64,000 nucleotides of DNA from an uncultured Chryseobacterium sp. (GTDB lineage Bacteria; Bacteroidota; Bacteroidia; Flavobacteriales; Weeksellaceae): assembly GCA_913778505.1 (NCBI GenBank), contig CAJYWD010000023.1, positions 49,778-113,777 of the forward strand, read 5' to 3'. The position numbers were made by a program, and so were the translations under genes. The notes under the pieces are model-generated. The model did no database searches. It was not told the origin of the DNA and saw only the letters and a list, made by a program, of their open reading frames with translations. The first letter of the stretch is position 1; every line of letters starts with the position of its first letter. Shown here one piece after another: positions 45,095 through 54,388 of the stretch.

Positions 45095-46024
45095 ATGAAA
45101 AAGTTAATCTTGACCGCCGTTATTTTGAGTACACTCACGATGTGTAAAAAAGCAGAATTAGAACAAGCTAATAACAGCATTGCCAGCACAGATTCTTTAA
45201 TGGACAAAGCTACAGAAAGTGTCGAAAATCTGGATTCCAATGCCAGTTCTGTTTTGGATTCAGTCAATCTGAAAGCCAAAGATTTGATTAAAAATAAAGA
45301 AGACATCGAAAAAGCTTTTGAGAATAGTAAAGAGAAAATCGATTCTATTTCTGAAAATGTGGAAAAATTCAAAAAAGATATTGAAAAGAAAAAAATCACC
45401 TCTGATATCGATTCGATAAAAAATCAAATCAAAAAAGAAATCCCGAAAGCTAGAAAAACGCTTACCAAAATTATCTACAAGGACAAGCCTGTGAAAAAAG
45501 AACCAGTGGCACCCGTTCACGCCATGGTAAAAAATGGCTCTGTGGAAATCAATGTTGATAATATTTACGACGCTAAAAATTCTCTACGAGAAATCATTAG
45601 AAAATATGACGGAACTGTCAAAACCGAAAATCTCGTGAGCAATGATGAATTTCAAACGTTTTATCTGACTGCGAAAGTTCCGTTTGTAAAGTTCGATTAT
45701 CTGGTAGAGGATCTTCAAAATCTTGGAATCATACGGAATAAAAATCTGGAAGTGAAAGGCGAAAATTACAATCCGAAACAATTGAGCAACCTGGAAATCA
45801 CGCTTTACGACAATCATCTGAAACCTCAGGAAAACGAAAAAGATAAGACTTTCGGAGCTCAGTCTGCAGATGCCATTTCGCGCGGATGGATTGTCATTGG
45901 TGATATTCTGCTGTTTCTTCTTCCGTTTTGGCCCTTGTTTTTAATCGGTGGTTTGGGCTATTTCTGGTACAGAAAAAAACATAGTAAAAAAGAAAACAAT
46001 GGTGAAAGTCAGGAAAAACCATGA
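45095..46024 (+). CDS. DUF4349-family membrane lipoprotein
   Basis: A 309-residue envelope protein. The N-terminal signal ends in a probable lipobox (TLTMC, weak at -1), followed by a long Lys/Glu/Asp/Ser-rich coiled coil (about 20-130). Then comes a DUF4349-like domain (about 145-245: VEINVDNIYDAKNSLREIIR, KFDYLVEDLQNLG) and a C-terminal membrane segment (VIGDILLFLLPFWPLFLIGG) with a basic tail. DUF4349 proteins are thought to be membrane-anchored with an extracytoplasmic domain; the function is unknown. Two anchors (lipid and helix) in one chain would be odd, so the N-terminal region might be an ordinary signal peptide. Confidence 0.75.
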   Translation: MKKLILTAVILSTLTMCKKAELEQANNSIASTDSLMDKATESVENLDSNASSVLDSVNLKAKDLIKNKEDIEKAFENSKEKIDSISENVEKFKKDIEKKKITSDIDSIKNQIKKEIPKARKTLTKIIYKDKPVKKEPVAPVHAMVKNGSVEINVDNIYDAKNSLREIIRKYDGTVKTENLVSNDEFQTFYLTAKVPFVKFDYLVEDLQNLGIIRNKNLEVKGENYNPKQLSNLEITLYDNHLKPQENEKDKTFGAQSADAISRGWIVIGDILLFLLPFWPLFLIGGLGYFWYRKKHSKKENNGESQEKP

Positions 46025-46053
46025 AAAAAGACGCTCCAAAAAGCGTCTTTTTT
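46024..46053. terminator. Bidirectional terminator
   Basis: 12-bp stem AAAAAAGACGCT/AGCGTCTTTTTT with a 6-nt loop. It overlaps the stop codon of the DUF4349 gene and also serves the convergent TPR gene. Confidence 0.88.
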
Positions 46054-46075
46054 ATTGAAAAATTTGATTTTAGGT

Positions 46076-46639
46076 TTAATTCATCAGGCTTTTGCTCAGA
46101 TTAAGAGCATCCTGATTGCTGCCATCATATTGTAAAGATTTGGCAATATACTGTTTGGCTTTTTCTTTATCGGTATCCTTGTCCTGGAATGCGATGAAGA
46201 AATAAGCGTAGGCCAAATTTTGTTTATTGGCATCCACCTCTTCAGGTTTTACTTTAGCTATATACTGTTCATAAGCCATTTTTGCGGCGTTATTATCCTT
46301 AGCTGACTGATTGGCGTAGGCGATACTGTAGTAGGCCGGCGCCCAATCTGGCAACAAAGCTGTTACCTTATTCCAAGTTGCGATGGCTGATGACCAGTCA
46401 CTCGCATTTTGATAAGCAGTTGCCAATGATACCAACGATTGCGTATCGTCCGGTTTTGCAGCGATCTTTTGTTTCAATGCCTCAATTTCTGGATTGGTGG
46501 TTCCCGCTGTTTGAACTGTTGCCTGAGCTGTCTGGCTCTTAACTGTATCAGTAGGTGTGGTAGTTTGTCCGGTCATATAATTCGCTGCAATCAGTGAAAG
46601 ACCAAATACCAAACTTTTAATTTTCATTTCCTTTTTCAT
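46076..46639 (-). CDS. Secreted TPR protein
   Basis: A 187-residue protein with signal peptide (SLVFGLSLIAANYMTGQ), a Thr/Gln-rich linker (about 25-50) and about four TPR units (SLVSLATAYQNASDWSSAIA, APAYYSIAYANQSAKDNNAA, LAYAYFFIAFQDKDTDKEKA). Probably a periplasmic scaffold. No partner gene is adjacent. The upstream 145 bp are AT-rich. Confidence 0.8.
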   Translation of the reverse strand: MKKEMKIKSLVFGLSLIAANYMTGQTTTPTDTVKSQTAQATVQTAGTTNPEIEALKQKIAAKPDDTQSLVSLATAYQNASDWSSAIATWNKVTALLPDWAPAYYSIAYANQSAKDNNAAKMAYEQYIAKVKPEEVDANKQNLAYAYFFIAFQDKDTDKEKAKQYIAKSLQYDGSNQDALNLSKSLMN

Positions 46640-46784
46640 AACCTTTCTATTTTAAGTTGATAACTAAACACACAATTACAATTCCAAGTGATAAAAATTT
46701 TGGAATAAATTAATTCTTTTAATTATTTTTTAAGAAAAGATATCTATGATTTATGAAAAATTAATATAATTATCGGACAGCTTG

Positions 46785-47408
46785 TTACTCTTCCGGCGAA
46801 AATCCCAGAAGATAAAATATGACAGCTTGTACCCTGGCCAGAAATTCCCGCGCATGATTTCTGTAGAAGCTTTCGTTTTTGGTAACGTCCTGAGCATCAA
46901 ATCCCAAGGCATTCATCCCATTATTTCGGGCAAAGAATAATGCTCGTAGATTATGAAAGCCCTGTGAAACGATAATCACATTTTTTTCTTTGTATACGTT
47001 TTTGCAACGCAAAATACTTTTATGTGTATTGAAACCTTTCGGGTCTTCGGTGATGATATTTTCCGGAACGCCTTCCGTGTAAACCAGAAATCGTTTCATT
47101 GCAGCAGGTTCATCGTAGTTTTCGCTTTTCTCACCGCTGACAATAATTTTTTTGATTTTGCCGTGATGGTACAATGTTCCCACAGCGTCCATTCTTGCCG
47201 TAAAATAAGGATTGGCGATACCAGAACGCATTTTAGGAGAAGTTCCGAGCACCAGTGCGCAGTCTCTTGACGGAACTTTGCTGATCTTGGTGTATGTCCG
47301 ACCGCTCGTGAGAGCCACCACCCAAAAGTTGGCCAATATCAACAGCAGAAATCCAAGCTCAGCAAGCCTGAAAATAATTTTCAGAAAATTAGCAACTGCG
47401 TTCAGCAT
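46785..47408 (-). CDS. sanA: SanA/YdcF-type DUF218 membrane protein
   Basis: A 207-residue protein with one N-terminal membrane segment (LAELGFLLLILANFWVVALT) and a DUF218 domain (CALVLGTSPKMRSGIANPYF, DAVGTLYHHGKIKKIIVSGE, NVIIVSQGFHNLRALFFARN). SanA in E. coli affects envelope barrier function ('vancomycin high-temperature exclusion'). The start codon shares one base with the stop of the ferredoxin reductase gene, so translation is coupled. Confidence 0.86.
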   Translation of the reverse strand: MLNAVANFLKIIFRLAELGFLLLILANFWVVALTSGRTYTKISKVPSRDCALVLGTSPKMRSGIANPYFTARMDAVGTLYHHGKIKKIIVSGEKSENYDEPAAMKRFLVYTEGVPENIITEDPKGFNTHKSILRCKNVYKEKNVIIVSQGFHNLRALFFARNNGMNALGFDAQDVTKNESFYRNHAREFLARVQAVIFYLLGFSPEE

Positions 47409-48544
47409 TAATGGTACAAATCAAAATCTAAAGATACATCTTTGCTCATTGCTATGGAAACGCAGGGCAAGATTTTTCCCTGTCGTTTTTCATTTTCAGT
47501 CAGATATTCGTCTTCCGTCATATCCACTTCTCCACTTTTAAGATAACAAATACAACTTCCGCAGATTCCGGATTTGCAGGAATAAGGCAGTTTGTAACCT
47601 AAATCCAGTAATTGCTGGAGGATTTTTCGTTCATTATTTTTCAGGATTATTCCGTCTTTTTCAATATGATTGAATTTGATTTTGACATTCACATTTTCAA
47701 TCGATGGAAATTCTTTTTCAGTCGGATAAATATCATCGTTAAAAGCCTCGAACAATTCGAAATGAATATTCTTTTTCGGAATGCCGTGCTTGTAACAGGC
47801 ATTGGCAACAGATTTTATCATCTCTCCGGGACCACAAATCAGAACTTTATCTGTACTGTCCCAAATCGTGGATTCTTCGTCATCTTCGTCCAGATGAAGG
47901 ATTTGGTTAATGATGAGAGAAATCTTTTTTTCATCCAATCGTCCTTGGAATAATTTGTCTTTTACTTTTTCCTGAGACAAGAAATAAAACACTTCGAATC
48001 TGCCAACATTTTCTTTCTGCAAATCTTCCAATTCATTTTTCAGAACAATATCTTCATAACTTTTGTTCCCATAAAAAAGAAAGATCCTTGTGAATTGTTC
48101 TTCATTAAGAATATTCTTAATATGACTAAAAATAGGTGTGATTCCGATTCCTGAAGCAAACGCCAAAATTGTTCTTTTTTCGTTTGGTCTTGAAGAAATA
48201 AAAAACCTTCCCAACGGTTCGCTCACTGAGATTTCATCATTTACATTATAATTGTCAAAAAGAAATTGGGTGGAACTATTTTCTCCATTAATTTTGATGG
48301 CGAGTTCGACTTTATCTTCATTAGGCGCAGACGTGAGGGAATAATCATTCTGGATTTCTCTCTCATTGAAATGATATTTCAGCGTCAGATATTGCCCGGC
48401 CCGGTAGTGAAATTTTGATTTTAATTCTTCGGGAATCGCCAATTCCAATGCAAAAGCATTTTTGGTAAGTTGTCGTTTTTTAGCTATTTTTAGCCGGTGA
48501 AACTGAGGTTGATTTGCGATTGATAATTGATTCTCCATTGTCAA
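47408..48544 (-). CDS. Ferredoxin-NADP reductase/2Fe-2S flavoprotein (PaaE-like)
   Basis: A 378-residue electron-transfer protein. FAD-binding domain (about 15-110, with HYRAGQYLTLKYHF and DYSLTSAP), NAD(P)-binding domain (ILAFASGIGITPIFS, LICGPGEMI) and a C-terminal plant-type 2Fe-2S domain whose four Cys are in PYSCKSGICGSCICYL plus a later LPC. This arrangement matches PaaE and related oxygenase reductases. No oxygenase gene is adjacent. A TAAATTTG box on the minus strand (48549-48556) lies immediately before the first ATG, so the start may be the second ATG (48538) or the mRNA may be leaderless. Confidence 0.88.
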   Translation of the reverse strand: MTMENQLSIANQPQFHRLKIAKKRQLTKNAFALELAIPEELKSKFHYRAGQYLTLKYHFNEREIQNDYSLTSAPNEDKVELAIKINGENSSTQFLFDNYNVNDEISVSEPLGRFFISSRPNEKRTILAFASGIGITPIFSHIKNILNEEQFTRIFLFYGNKSYEDIVLKNELEDLQKENVGRFEVFYFLSQEKVKDKLFQGRLDEKKISLIINQILHLDEDDEESTIWDSTDKVLICGPGEMIKSVANACYKHGIPKKNIHFELFEAFNDDIYPTEKEFPSIENVNVKIKFNHIEKDGIILKNNERKILQQLLDLGYKLPYSCKSGICGSCICYLKSGEVDMTEDEYLTENEKRQGKILPCVSIAMSKDVSLDFDLYH

Positions 48545-48624
48545 GTATCAAATTTAATGAAATTTGAGAAAAGAAAAAATCTAAATAGTCCAGCCTTACT
48601 TTCATTTTTAAATAAAATAAAACT

Positions 48625-49272
48625 ATGAGAAAATTCCTGATATATTCAATCTTATCAATCAGTCTTTTAGCTTGTAAAAAGAACGATGAAAAAGTTGCTG
48701 AAACCGAAGCAAAAGACTCTTTAACAGACAATTCTTTGAGCTTAGATACAAGTAGCAGCGATGGCAAACTTATTTCATTAAAGGAACTTTCTCCTGAAAA
48801 AATATCGGAAGTTTTGAAGTCCAATAATTCTGACACACTTTATGTGACCAACTTTTTCGCAACATGGTGTAGACCGTGTATGCAGGAGATTCCACATTTC
48901 AGAAAAAAAATGGATGAGTTAAAAAATCAACCTGTAAAATTCACATTCGTAAGTCTTGATAACAAAACAGATTGGGAAACAAAAGTGATTGATTTTGCTG
49001 ATGAATACGAAATAAATCAAAACGTCATTCTTTTGGATGGAACGCTTCTGAAACAAGAATTTTTCAAGCAAAATTTCCAATCCTGGAACGGAGAAGCAAT
49101 TCCTTTTACTTTGATGAGAAAAGGTGATAAGTCCGATGAAACCGTTGGCTCAATGAGCGAAGAAATGCTGGATAAAAAAATTGAAACATTTTTGGCTCAA
49201 AATTCTGTTGCAAAAGTTACTGAGAATAAAGAAAAAGCAGATATTTCCGGAGCGAGAAAGTCTTTAAAATAA
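48625..49272 (+). CDS. TlpA-type thioredoxin lipoprotein
   Basis: A 215-residue periplasmic thioredoxin-like lipoprotein: lipobox LLAC near residue 17, an acidic Ser-rich linker, then a TlpA fold from about residue 65. The active site is WCRPC in FFATWCRPCMQEIPHF. The cis-Pro loop is in EAIPFTLMRKGDK. It would reduce or isomerise disulfides, for example in cytochrome c or metal-protein maturation. It ends 12 bp before the iron permease gene. Confidence 0.87.
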   Translation: MRKFLIYSILSISLLACKKNDEKVAETEAKDSLTDNSLSLDTSSSDGKLISLKELSPEKISEVLKSNNSDTLYVTNFFATWCRPCMQEIPHFRKKMDELKNQPVKFTFVSLDNKTDWETKVIDFADEYEINQNVILLDGTLLKQEFFKQNFQSWNGEAIPFTLMRKGDKSDETVGSMSEEMLDKKIETFLAQNSVAKVTENKEKADISGARKSLK

Positions 49273-49284
49273 CCCTTGTTCTTG

Positions 49285-50250
49285 ATGGTACGCTTTCCTC
49301 TTTTAGTAACTTTAATAATCCTATTTGCGGTTATTGCGTTTTTCATCAATCTTAATATTGGTTTTGCAAAACTGAATTTTTCAGACTTTCTAAATTCCGA
49401 ATCCGATAATTTTCAGATTGCAGGTTTTAGGATTAATCGTGCTTTGGCAATGGTTTTGGCAGGAATTGCCATTCCGACAAGCGGATTTCTTTTGCAGGAA
49501 TATTTCAAAAATCCTCTGGCTGGTCCGGATGTATTGGGAATCACTTCGGTTTCCAGTTTGTTCGTGGCATTTTACATTTTCTTTTCACAAGACATTGTCA
49601 TTCCAGATTTTTTACAAAACAGCTTTATCAGTTTGTCATCCATCGCAGGAAGTATTGTTCTGATGGTTATTCTGCTGTTGTTTTCTAATCGATTTCGGGA
49701 TAGAAGTTTCATTATTATCTTCGGATTTCTGATTTCAGCTTTGGCTGGCGCTGTGGTTTCTTTTTTGCAGTTTTATGTGGAAAGTCAAAGTCTGAAAAAC
49801 TATATGCTCTGGACTTTTGGAGCGAATAATCAGTCAAGTTTGATTCAGATTTCGATTCTTACTGTTTTAATCATTATAGGATTAATTTTTACTTTCAAAT
49901 CTATAAAACCATTAATCGGAAATGCTCTCGGAAGTGCTTATGCGCAGAGTTTTGGAATCAGTCAATCCAAATTGAAAATCAGCATTATTGTAGCATCTTC
50001 CCTACTTTCTGCTTCGGTTACGGCTTTTCTGGGTCCGATTTTATTTATTGGAGTTGTAGTTCCACATTTTTGCAGAATGATTTGGAATCCCGCGCAGCTC
50101 TGGCATCAATGGATTCTGAATATGATTTTGGGCGTTTTCATCATGCAGATTTTTTCAATTATTTCTGAGTTGAGTCAGTTTCCGATCAATATTATCACAA
50201 CGTTTTTTGGAATTCCTGTGATATTGTTGATGTTGACGAAGAAGAAATAG
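49285..50250 (+). CDS. FecCD-type ABC transporter permease (iron/heme/siderophore)
   Basis: 322 residues from the ATG at 49285 (an in-frame TTG lies 9 bp upstream). About nine hydrophobic segments. The FecCD hallmark FKNPLAGPDVLGITSVSSLF is complete, as is the late GPILFIGVVVPHFCRMIW. It passes ferric-siderophore, heme or cobalamin across the inner membrane. The partner ATPase follows 100 bp downstream after a palindromic repeat. No substrate-binding protein or TonB receptor is adjacent. Confidence 0.92.
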   Translation: MVRFPLLVTLIILFAVIAFFINLNIGFAKLNFSDFLNSESDNFQIAGFRINRALAMVLAGIAIPTSGFLLQEYFKNPLAGPDVLGITSVSSLFVAFYIFFSQDIVIPDFLQNSFISLSSIAGSIVLMVILLLFSNRFRDRSFIIIFGFLISALAGAVVSFLQFYVESQSLKNYMLWTFGANNQSSLIQISILTVLIIIGLIFTFKSIKPLIGNALGSAYAQSFGISQSKLKISIIVASSLLSASVTAFLGPILFIGVVVPHFCRMIWNPAQLWHQWILNMILGVFIMQIFSIISELSQFPINIITTFFGIPVILLMLTKKK

Positions 50251-50285
50251 TTTTTTCAAATAAGATAAGAAATAATAAAACATAA

Positions 50286-50338
50286 CTTTGTCATTCCGCA
50301 GGAATCTAAACTGTTGAGATTCTTTCAGAATGACAAAG
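50286..50338. repeat. Palindromic intergenic repeat (CTTTGTCATTC family)
   Basis: Perfect 11-bp terminal arms CTTTGTCATTC/GAATGACAAAG with inner pairing GAATCT/AGATTC. It fills the gap between the permease and ATPase genes. A degraded copy is at 37493-37555 and a fragment (TTTCAGAATGA) at 41333-41344. Confidence 0.85.
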
Positions 50339-50351
50339 ACAATTCATAAAG

Positions 50352-51296
50352 ATGAATTTCTTAGAAATACATAATGCATCAATCGGCTATTCCAATCCTT
50401 TGATTTCGGGAATTAATTCGTCTTTGGAATTGGGCGAAGTTTGTCTTTTGATGGGAAATAATGGCATCGGAAAAACCACCTTAATCAAATCTATTCTCGG
50501 ACAACATAAATTGCTCAATGGTACAATTACTATCAACGAAAAATCGATTCAAAAACTAGATGCTAATGAAATAGCTTCTCAAATTGCTATTGTTTTTTCT
50601 AAAGCTGAAATTCCGGATAATTACACGGTTACAGATTTAATTTCATTAGGAAAATACATCCATTATCCTTATTATTTTAAATTGAATGAAACAGATAAAC
50701 AAGAAATTTCCGAAATAATCGATAAACTCAATCTAGCAGAACATCAAAACAAAAAATTGACTGAATTATCTGACGGAAACCTTCAAAAAGCGTTTATTGG
50801 AAGAGCTTTGGCGCAGAATTCTCCTTTCATCATTCTGGATGAACCAACCACACATCTGGATGAAGAAAATAAAATGATGATTCTTTCACTTCTCAGAAAT
50901 CTTGCCAAATCAGAAAATAAACTGATTCTTTTCTCTTCCCACGATTGGCGATTGGCAAAAGAGTTTTCCGATAAAATCTGGTGGATCAAAAATAAAAAAC
51001 TTTTCGGAGGAATTGCTGAAGAGGTGATTCTCAGTAATCCGGAATTGATTACGCCAAAGATTTTAAACTTCAATGAAACGTTTAAATCACCCGCAATTGA
51101 TGCACCAAAATTGGAAAAAGAAATGATGTTCTCTTATCTCCAAAAAAATTTCTTTCAAGATTTACACAAATTCAAATTGACGTTTAAAAACAACATTTGG
51201 GAGCTGAATTTGGACAATTTGTATGACAATTGTCATAGTTTTCAGGAAATTAAACAGTCTTTGAAAACCCTTATCAACACAGCCAAATCAAACTAA
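50352..51296 (+). CDS. ABC transporter ATP-binding protein of the iron permease
   Basis: A 314-residue ATPase. Walker A MGNNGIGKTTLIKS, signature ELSDGNLQKAFIGRALAQ (LSDGN in place of LSGGQ), Walker B FIILDEPTTHLDEEN, and switch His in FSSHDW. It pairs with the FecCD permease upstream. The usual domain ends near residue 250, and about 65 further residues (YLQKNFFQDLHKFKLTFKNN) form an extension I do not recognise, possibly regulatory. Confidence 0.9.
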   Translation: MNFLEIHNASIGYSNPLISGINSSLELGEVCLLMGNNGIGKTTLIKSILGQHKLLNGTITINEKSIQKLDANEIASQIAIVFSKAEIPDNYTVTDLISLGKYIHYPYYFKLNETDKQEISEIIDKLNLAEHQNKKLTELSDGNLQKAFIGRALAQNSPFIILDEPTTHLDEENKMMILSLLRNLAKSENKLILFSSHDWRLAKEFSDKIWWIKNKKLFGGIAEEVILSNPELITPKILNFNETFKSPAIDAPKLEKEMMFSYLQKNFFQDLHKFKLTFKNNIWELNLDNLYDNCHSFQEIKQSLKTLINTAKSN

Positions 51297-51380
51297 ATGG
51301 GATTTTACTATTTTTATTTGATGAGACTTGCATAATATTTAAAATATTGTAAATCAATTAAATAATGATCTTAACACGAA

Positions 51381-51415
51381 AATACTATGCATGCATAGTA
51401 TTTTTTTTATATTTG
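51381..51415 (+). promoter_or_regulatory. marR promoter with a perfect 22-bp operator palindrome
   Basis: A perfect palindrome of 22 bp (51381-51402; half-site AATACTATGCA and its exact complement) lies just upstream of a TATATTTG -7 box (51408-51415), so it covers the -33 region. This is the standard geometry for a MarR repressor acting on its own promoter. The marR start is 25 bp after the -7 box. Confidence 0.8.
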
Positions 51416-51440
51416 TATAGAACGCTTTAATATTCAAACT

Positions 51441-51893
51441 ATGGAAAAGAAAAGCTCAGAAAAAGTTGAAAGTGTAGACTTGATGTTGAAATCAGCTTGG
51501 CTGGCCGTTTCAAAAATGTATTCCGATCAGGCATCACTTTATAATTCAACAGCCGTTCAGGCTTTGACACTTTTGAAAATTGACCCGAAAGAAGGCACAA
51601 GAAGCACGAATCTCGGTCCAAAAATGGCCATTGAGCCTACATCGCTTACCAGGATCATCAAACTTTTGGAAGATAATGGTTACATCTACAAAGAAAAAAC
51701 CACGACGGACAAACGGGAAGTGATTATCAAACTAACAGATAAAGGTATTAATTCCAGAAACTTATCAAAGGAAGTTGTCCTTAACTTTAACAAAAAAGTC
51801 TTGGAGAGAATTGTGCCCGAGAAATTTGAAGTTTTCAAAGAAGTGATGACAGACATCCTGAAAATCGCAAACGAACTAAATCATAAAAAATAA
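51441..51893 (+). CDS. MarR-family transcriptional regulator of the beta-oxidation operon
   Basis: A 150-residue winged-helix regulator. Helix-turn-helix region GPKMAIEPTSLTRIIKLLED followed by the wing GYIYKEKTTTDKREVIIKLT with the family's conserved D(K)R. It opens the fad gene run on the same strand, 121 bp ahead of the hydroxyacyl-CoA dehydrogenase. Acyl-CoA or a related aromatic/fatty ligand is a likely effector, by analogy with regulators placed in such operons. Its own promoter holds a palindromic operator. Confidence 0.9.
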   Translation: MEKKSSEKVESVDLMLKSAWLAVSKMYSDQASLYNSTAVQALTLLKIDPKEGTRSTNLGPKMAIEPTSLTRIIKLLEDNGYIYKEKTTTDKREVIIKLTDKGINSRNLSKEVVLNFNKKVLERIVPEKFEVFKEVMTDILKIANELNHKK

Positions 51894-51910
51894 TTATCAA
51901 GAAAAATAAA

Positions 51911-51970
51911 CTCTCGCTGATTAAGCAAATCGAACAGATTATTCTGCAAAATCAGTGAAATCAGCGAGAG
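51911..51970. repeat. CTCGCAG palindromic repeat, copy 2
   Basis: 12-bp arms CTCTCGCTGATT/AATCAGCGAGAG enclosing a 36-nt centre. It stands between marR and the first enzyme gene of the operon and would form a stem-loop in the mRNA. Related to 41714-41791 and 61735-61794. Confidence 0.8.
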
Positions 51971-52014
51971 GAAAACTCTTCTGAAAAATATTAAATCATA
52001 AAATATTTCTAATA

Positions 52015-54387
52015 ATGAACAGAAAAATAAAACACGTTACGGTTCTTGGTTCCGGCGTGATGGGTTCCGGGATTGCCTGTCATCTGGCTGGCAACGGTAT
52101 TCAGGTTTTGATGTTGGATATGCCTCCGAAAGATTCGGAAGGCGCCGACAAAAAAACGAGGAACAGCGTGGCACAAGGCCATCTGGACGCTGCTTTGAAA
52201 AGTAATCCTTCGCCCATCTATGACAAATCTTTTGCGTCCAGAATTACAGTTGGAAACTTCGAAGATGATTTGGAGAAAATCAAATACTCGGATTGGGTGA
52301 TTGAAGTGATTGTTGAAAGACTGGACATCAAACAATCGATGTTTGAAAAAGTGGACAAACTTCGTAAAGAAGGAACTCTGGTCACTTCTAACACATCAGG
52401 AATCCCGATTCATCTGATGTCGGAAGGAAGGTCAGAAGATTTCCAAAAACACTTCTGCGGAACACACTTTTTCAATCCGCCGAGATATCTGAAATTATTT
52501 GAAGTGATTCCTGGTCCGAAAACGGATAAATCTGTGATTGATTTCTTTATGTCTTACGGCGAAAAATTCCTTGGAAAAACTACCGTTCTTTGTAAAGATA
52601 CGCCAGGTTTCATTGGTAACAGAGTCGGGGTTTACTCGATGGCAAAGATTATGGAACTGACGGAAGAAATCGGTTTAACGATTGAAGAAGCCGATTCCCT
52701 GACAGGAGATTTGCTGAATCGTCCAAAAACCGGGACTTTCAAATTGGGAGATTTGGTTGGTTTGGATACGGCTTTCAATGTAACCAAAGGACTCCAGGCG
52801 AATCTTAAAGATGATGAAATGGTTCAGGCTTTGAAAGACTCAAAAACTCTGAATTTCTTAATTGAAAATAAATTCTTGGGTGATAAAGCTAAAAAAGGAT
52901 TTTATTATAAAGAAAAAGATGCCGGCGGCAATGTAAACCGTTTTGTTCTAAATTATGAAACGCTCGGTTATGAACCGACAAAACAGCCTAAACTTCCGAT
53001 TGTTACAACAGCGAAAGAAGCCGGAAGTTTGAAAAACCGTTTGCCGATTTTGTTGAAAGACCAATCCAAAGCCGGAGAATTGATTAGAAAACATTTCGCT
53101 TCGCTTTTCGCCTATGTTTCTCAAAGAGTTCCGGAAATTACGGATGTGTTCTACTCTATCGATGATGCGATGAAAACTGGTTATGCCTGGAAATACGGAC
53201 CGTTCGAAAACTGGGATTTTGTTGGAGTCCAAAAAGGAATTGATTTGGTAGAAAGCGAAGGTTACAAAGTCGCTGATTGGGTCAAAGAAATGCTGGCTTC
53301 CGGAAACGAATCTTTCTACAAGCTGGAAAACGGAAAACAGTTATTTTACAATCAGAATACGAAAACTTACGAACCAATTCCGGGTCAGGATGCTTTCATT
53401 ATTCTTAATAATATCAGAAAAGAAAAAACAGTTTGGTCCAATTCCGAATCCGCTTTAATTGACCTTGGCGACGGTATTTTGAATTTCGAATTCCGTTCAA
53501 AAATGAATTCTCTTGGCGGTGGAGTTTTGGAAGGTCTGAATAAATCCATTGATATTGCCGAGAAAGATTACAGAGGTTTGGTTGTAGGAAATCAGGCTGA
53601 CAATTTCTCTGTCGGCGCCAATCTCGCCATGGTAATGATGATGGCGGTTGAGCAGGATTGGTACGAACTGAATATGGCGATTGCGATGTTCCAGCAGACT
53701 TCTATGAAATTGAGATATTCATCGATTCCTGTCATCGCTGCACCTTTCGGAATGACGCTTGGTGGCGGATGTGAATTCTCTATGCATGCAGACAAAATCG
53801 TAGCTGCGGCTGAAACCTACATCGGTTTGGTAGAAGTTGGTGTTGGTTTGATTCCAGGCGGTGGTGGAACCAAGGAATTTGCTTTAAGAGCATTGAAAGG
53901 AACGCTTCCTGATGATGTTAAAACCAATCATTTGAGAAATTACTTTATGAATATTGCAACTGCAAAAGTGGCAACTTCTGCGCACGAAGCTAAACAAATG
54001 GGAATTCTGACCGATAAAGATATCATCGTCGTTAACAAAGATAGACAAATTGCAGAAGCCAAACGCCAGGCCATTGTTTTGGATGAATTAGGCTACGCAC
54101 CGCCGGTTCCTGAGAAAGTTAAAGTTCTTGGAAACGAAGCGATGGGAATGTTCTACGTTGGAACTGACCAAATGGTTGCAGGTGGTTACGCATCAGAACA
54201 CGATAGAAAAATAGCTAACAAAATCGGTTACGTCATGACCGGTGGTAATCTTTCTGAGCAGACAGAAGTTTCTGAACAATATCTTTTGGATTTGGAAAGA
54301 GAAGCCTTCCTTTCACTTTGCGGAGAGAGAAAAACGCTTGAGAGAATCGGTGGAATGTTGAAAACAGGAAAACCGGTGAGGAATTAG
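52015..54387 (+). CDS. 3-hydroxyacyl-CoA dehydrogenase/enoyl-CoA hydratase fusion
   Basis: A 790-residue bifunctional beta-oxidation enzyme. The N-terminal half is the NAD-dependent dehydrogenase (dinucleotide loop VLGSGVMGSGIACHL, GTHFFNPPRYLKLFEVIPG, CKDTPGFIGNRVG); the C-terminal half is a crotonase-fold hydratase (oxyanion region GMTLGGGCEFSMHADKIVAA, then EVGVGLIPGGGGTKEFALRA). The domain order is the reverse of E. coli FadB, as usual for this Bacteroidetes type. It acts with the thiolase and acyl-CoA dehydrogenase downstream to complete one turn of the cycle. Confidence 0.94.
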   Translation: MNRKIKHVTVLGSGVMGSGIACHLAGNGIQVLMLDMPPKDSEGADKKTRNSVAQGHLDAALKSNPSPIYDKSFASRITVGNFEDDLEKIKYSDWVIEVIVERLDIKQSMFEKVDKLRKEGTLVTSNTSGIPIHLMSEGRSEDFQKHFCGTHFFNPPRYLKLFEVIPGPKTDKSVIDFFMSYGEKFLGKTTVLCKDTPGFIGNRVGVYSMAKIMELTEEIGLTIEEADSLTGDLLNRPKTGTFKLGDLVGLDTAFNVTKGLQANLKDDEMVQALKDSKTLNFLIENKFLGDKAKKGFYYKEKDAGGNVNRFVLNYETLGYEPTKQPKLPIVTTAKEAGSLKNRLPILLKDQSKAGELIRKHFASLFAYVSQRVPEITDVFYSIDDAMKTGYAWKYGPFENWDFVGVQKGIDLVESEGYKVADWVKEMLASGNESFYKLENGKQLFYNQNTKTYEPIPGQDAFIILNNIRKEKTVWSNSESALIDLGDGILNFEFRSKMNSLGGGVLEGLNKSIDIAEKDYRGLVVGNQADNFSVGANLAMVMMMAVEQDWYELNMAIAMFQQTSMKLRYSSIPVIAAPFGMTLGGGCEFSMHADKIVAAAETYIGLVEVGVGLIPGGGGTKEFALRALKGTLPDDVKTNHLRNYFMNIATAKVATSAHEAKQMGILTDKDIIVVNKDRQIAEAKRQAIVLDELGYAPPVPEKVKVLGNEAMGMFYVGTDQMVAGGYASEHDRKIANKIGYVMTGGNLSEQTEVSEQYLLDLEREAFLSLCGERKTLERIGGMLKTGKPVRN

Positions 54388-54388
54388 A

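Noticed and set aside
44950..45147. Small plus-strand ORF upstream of the DUF4349 gene
   Set aside because: It overlaps the start of the real gene in another frame and has no supporting features.
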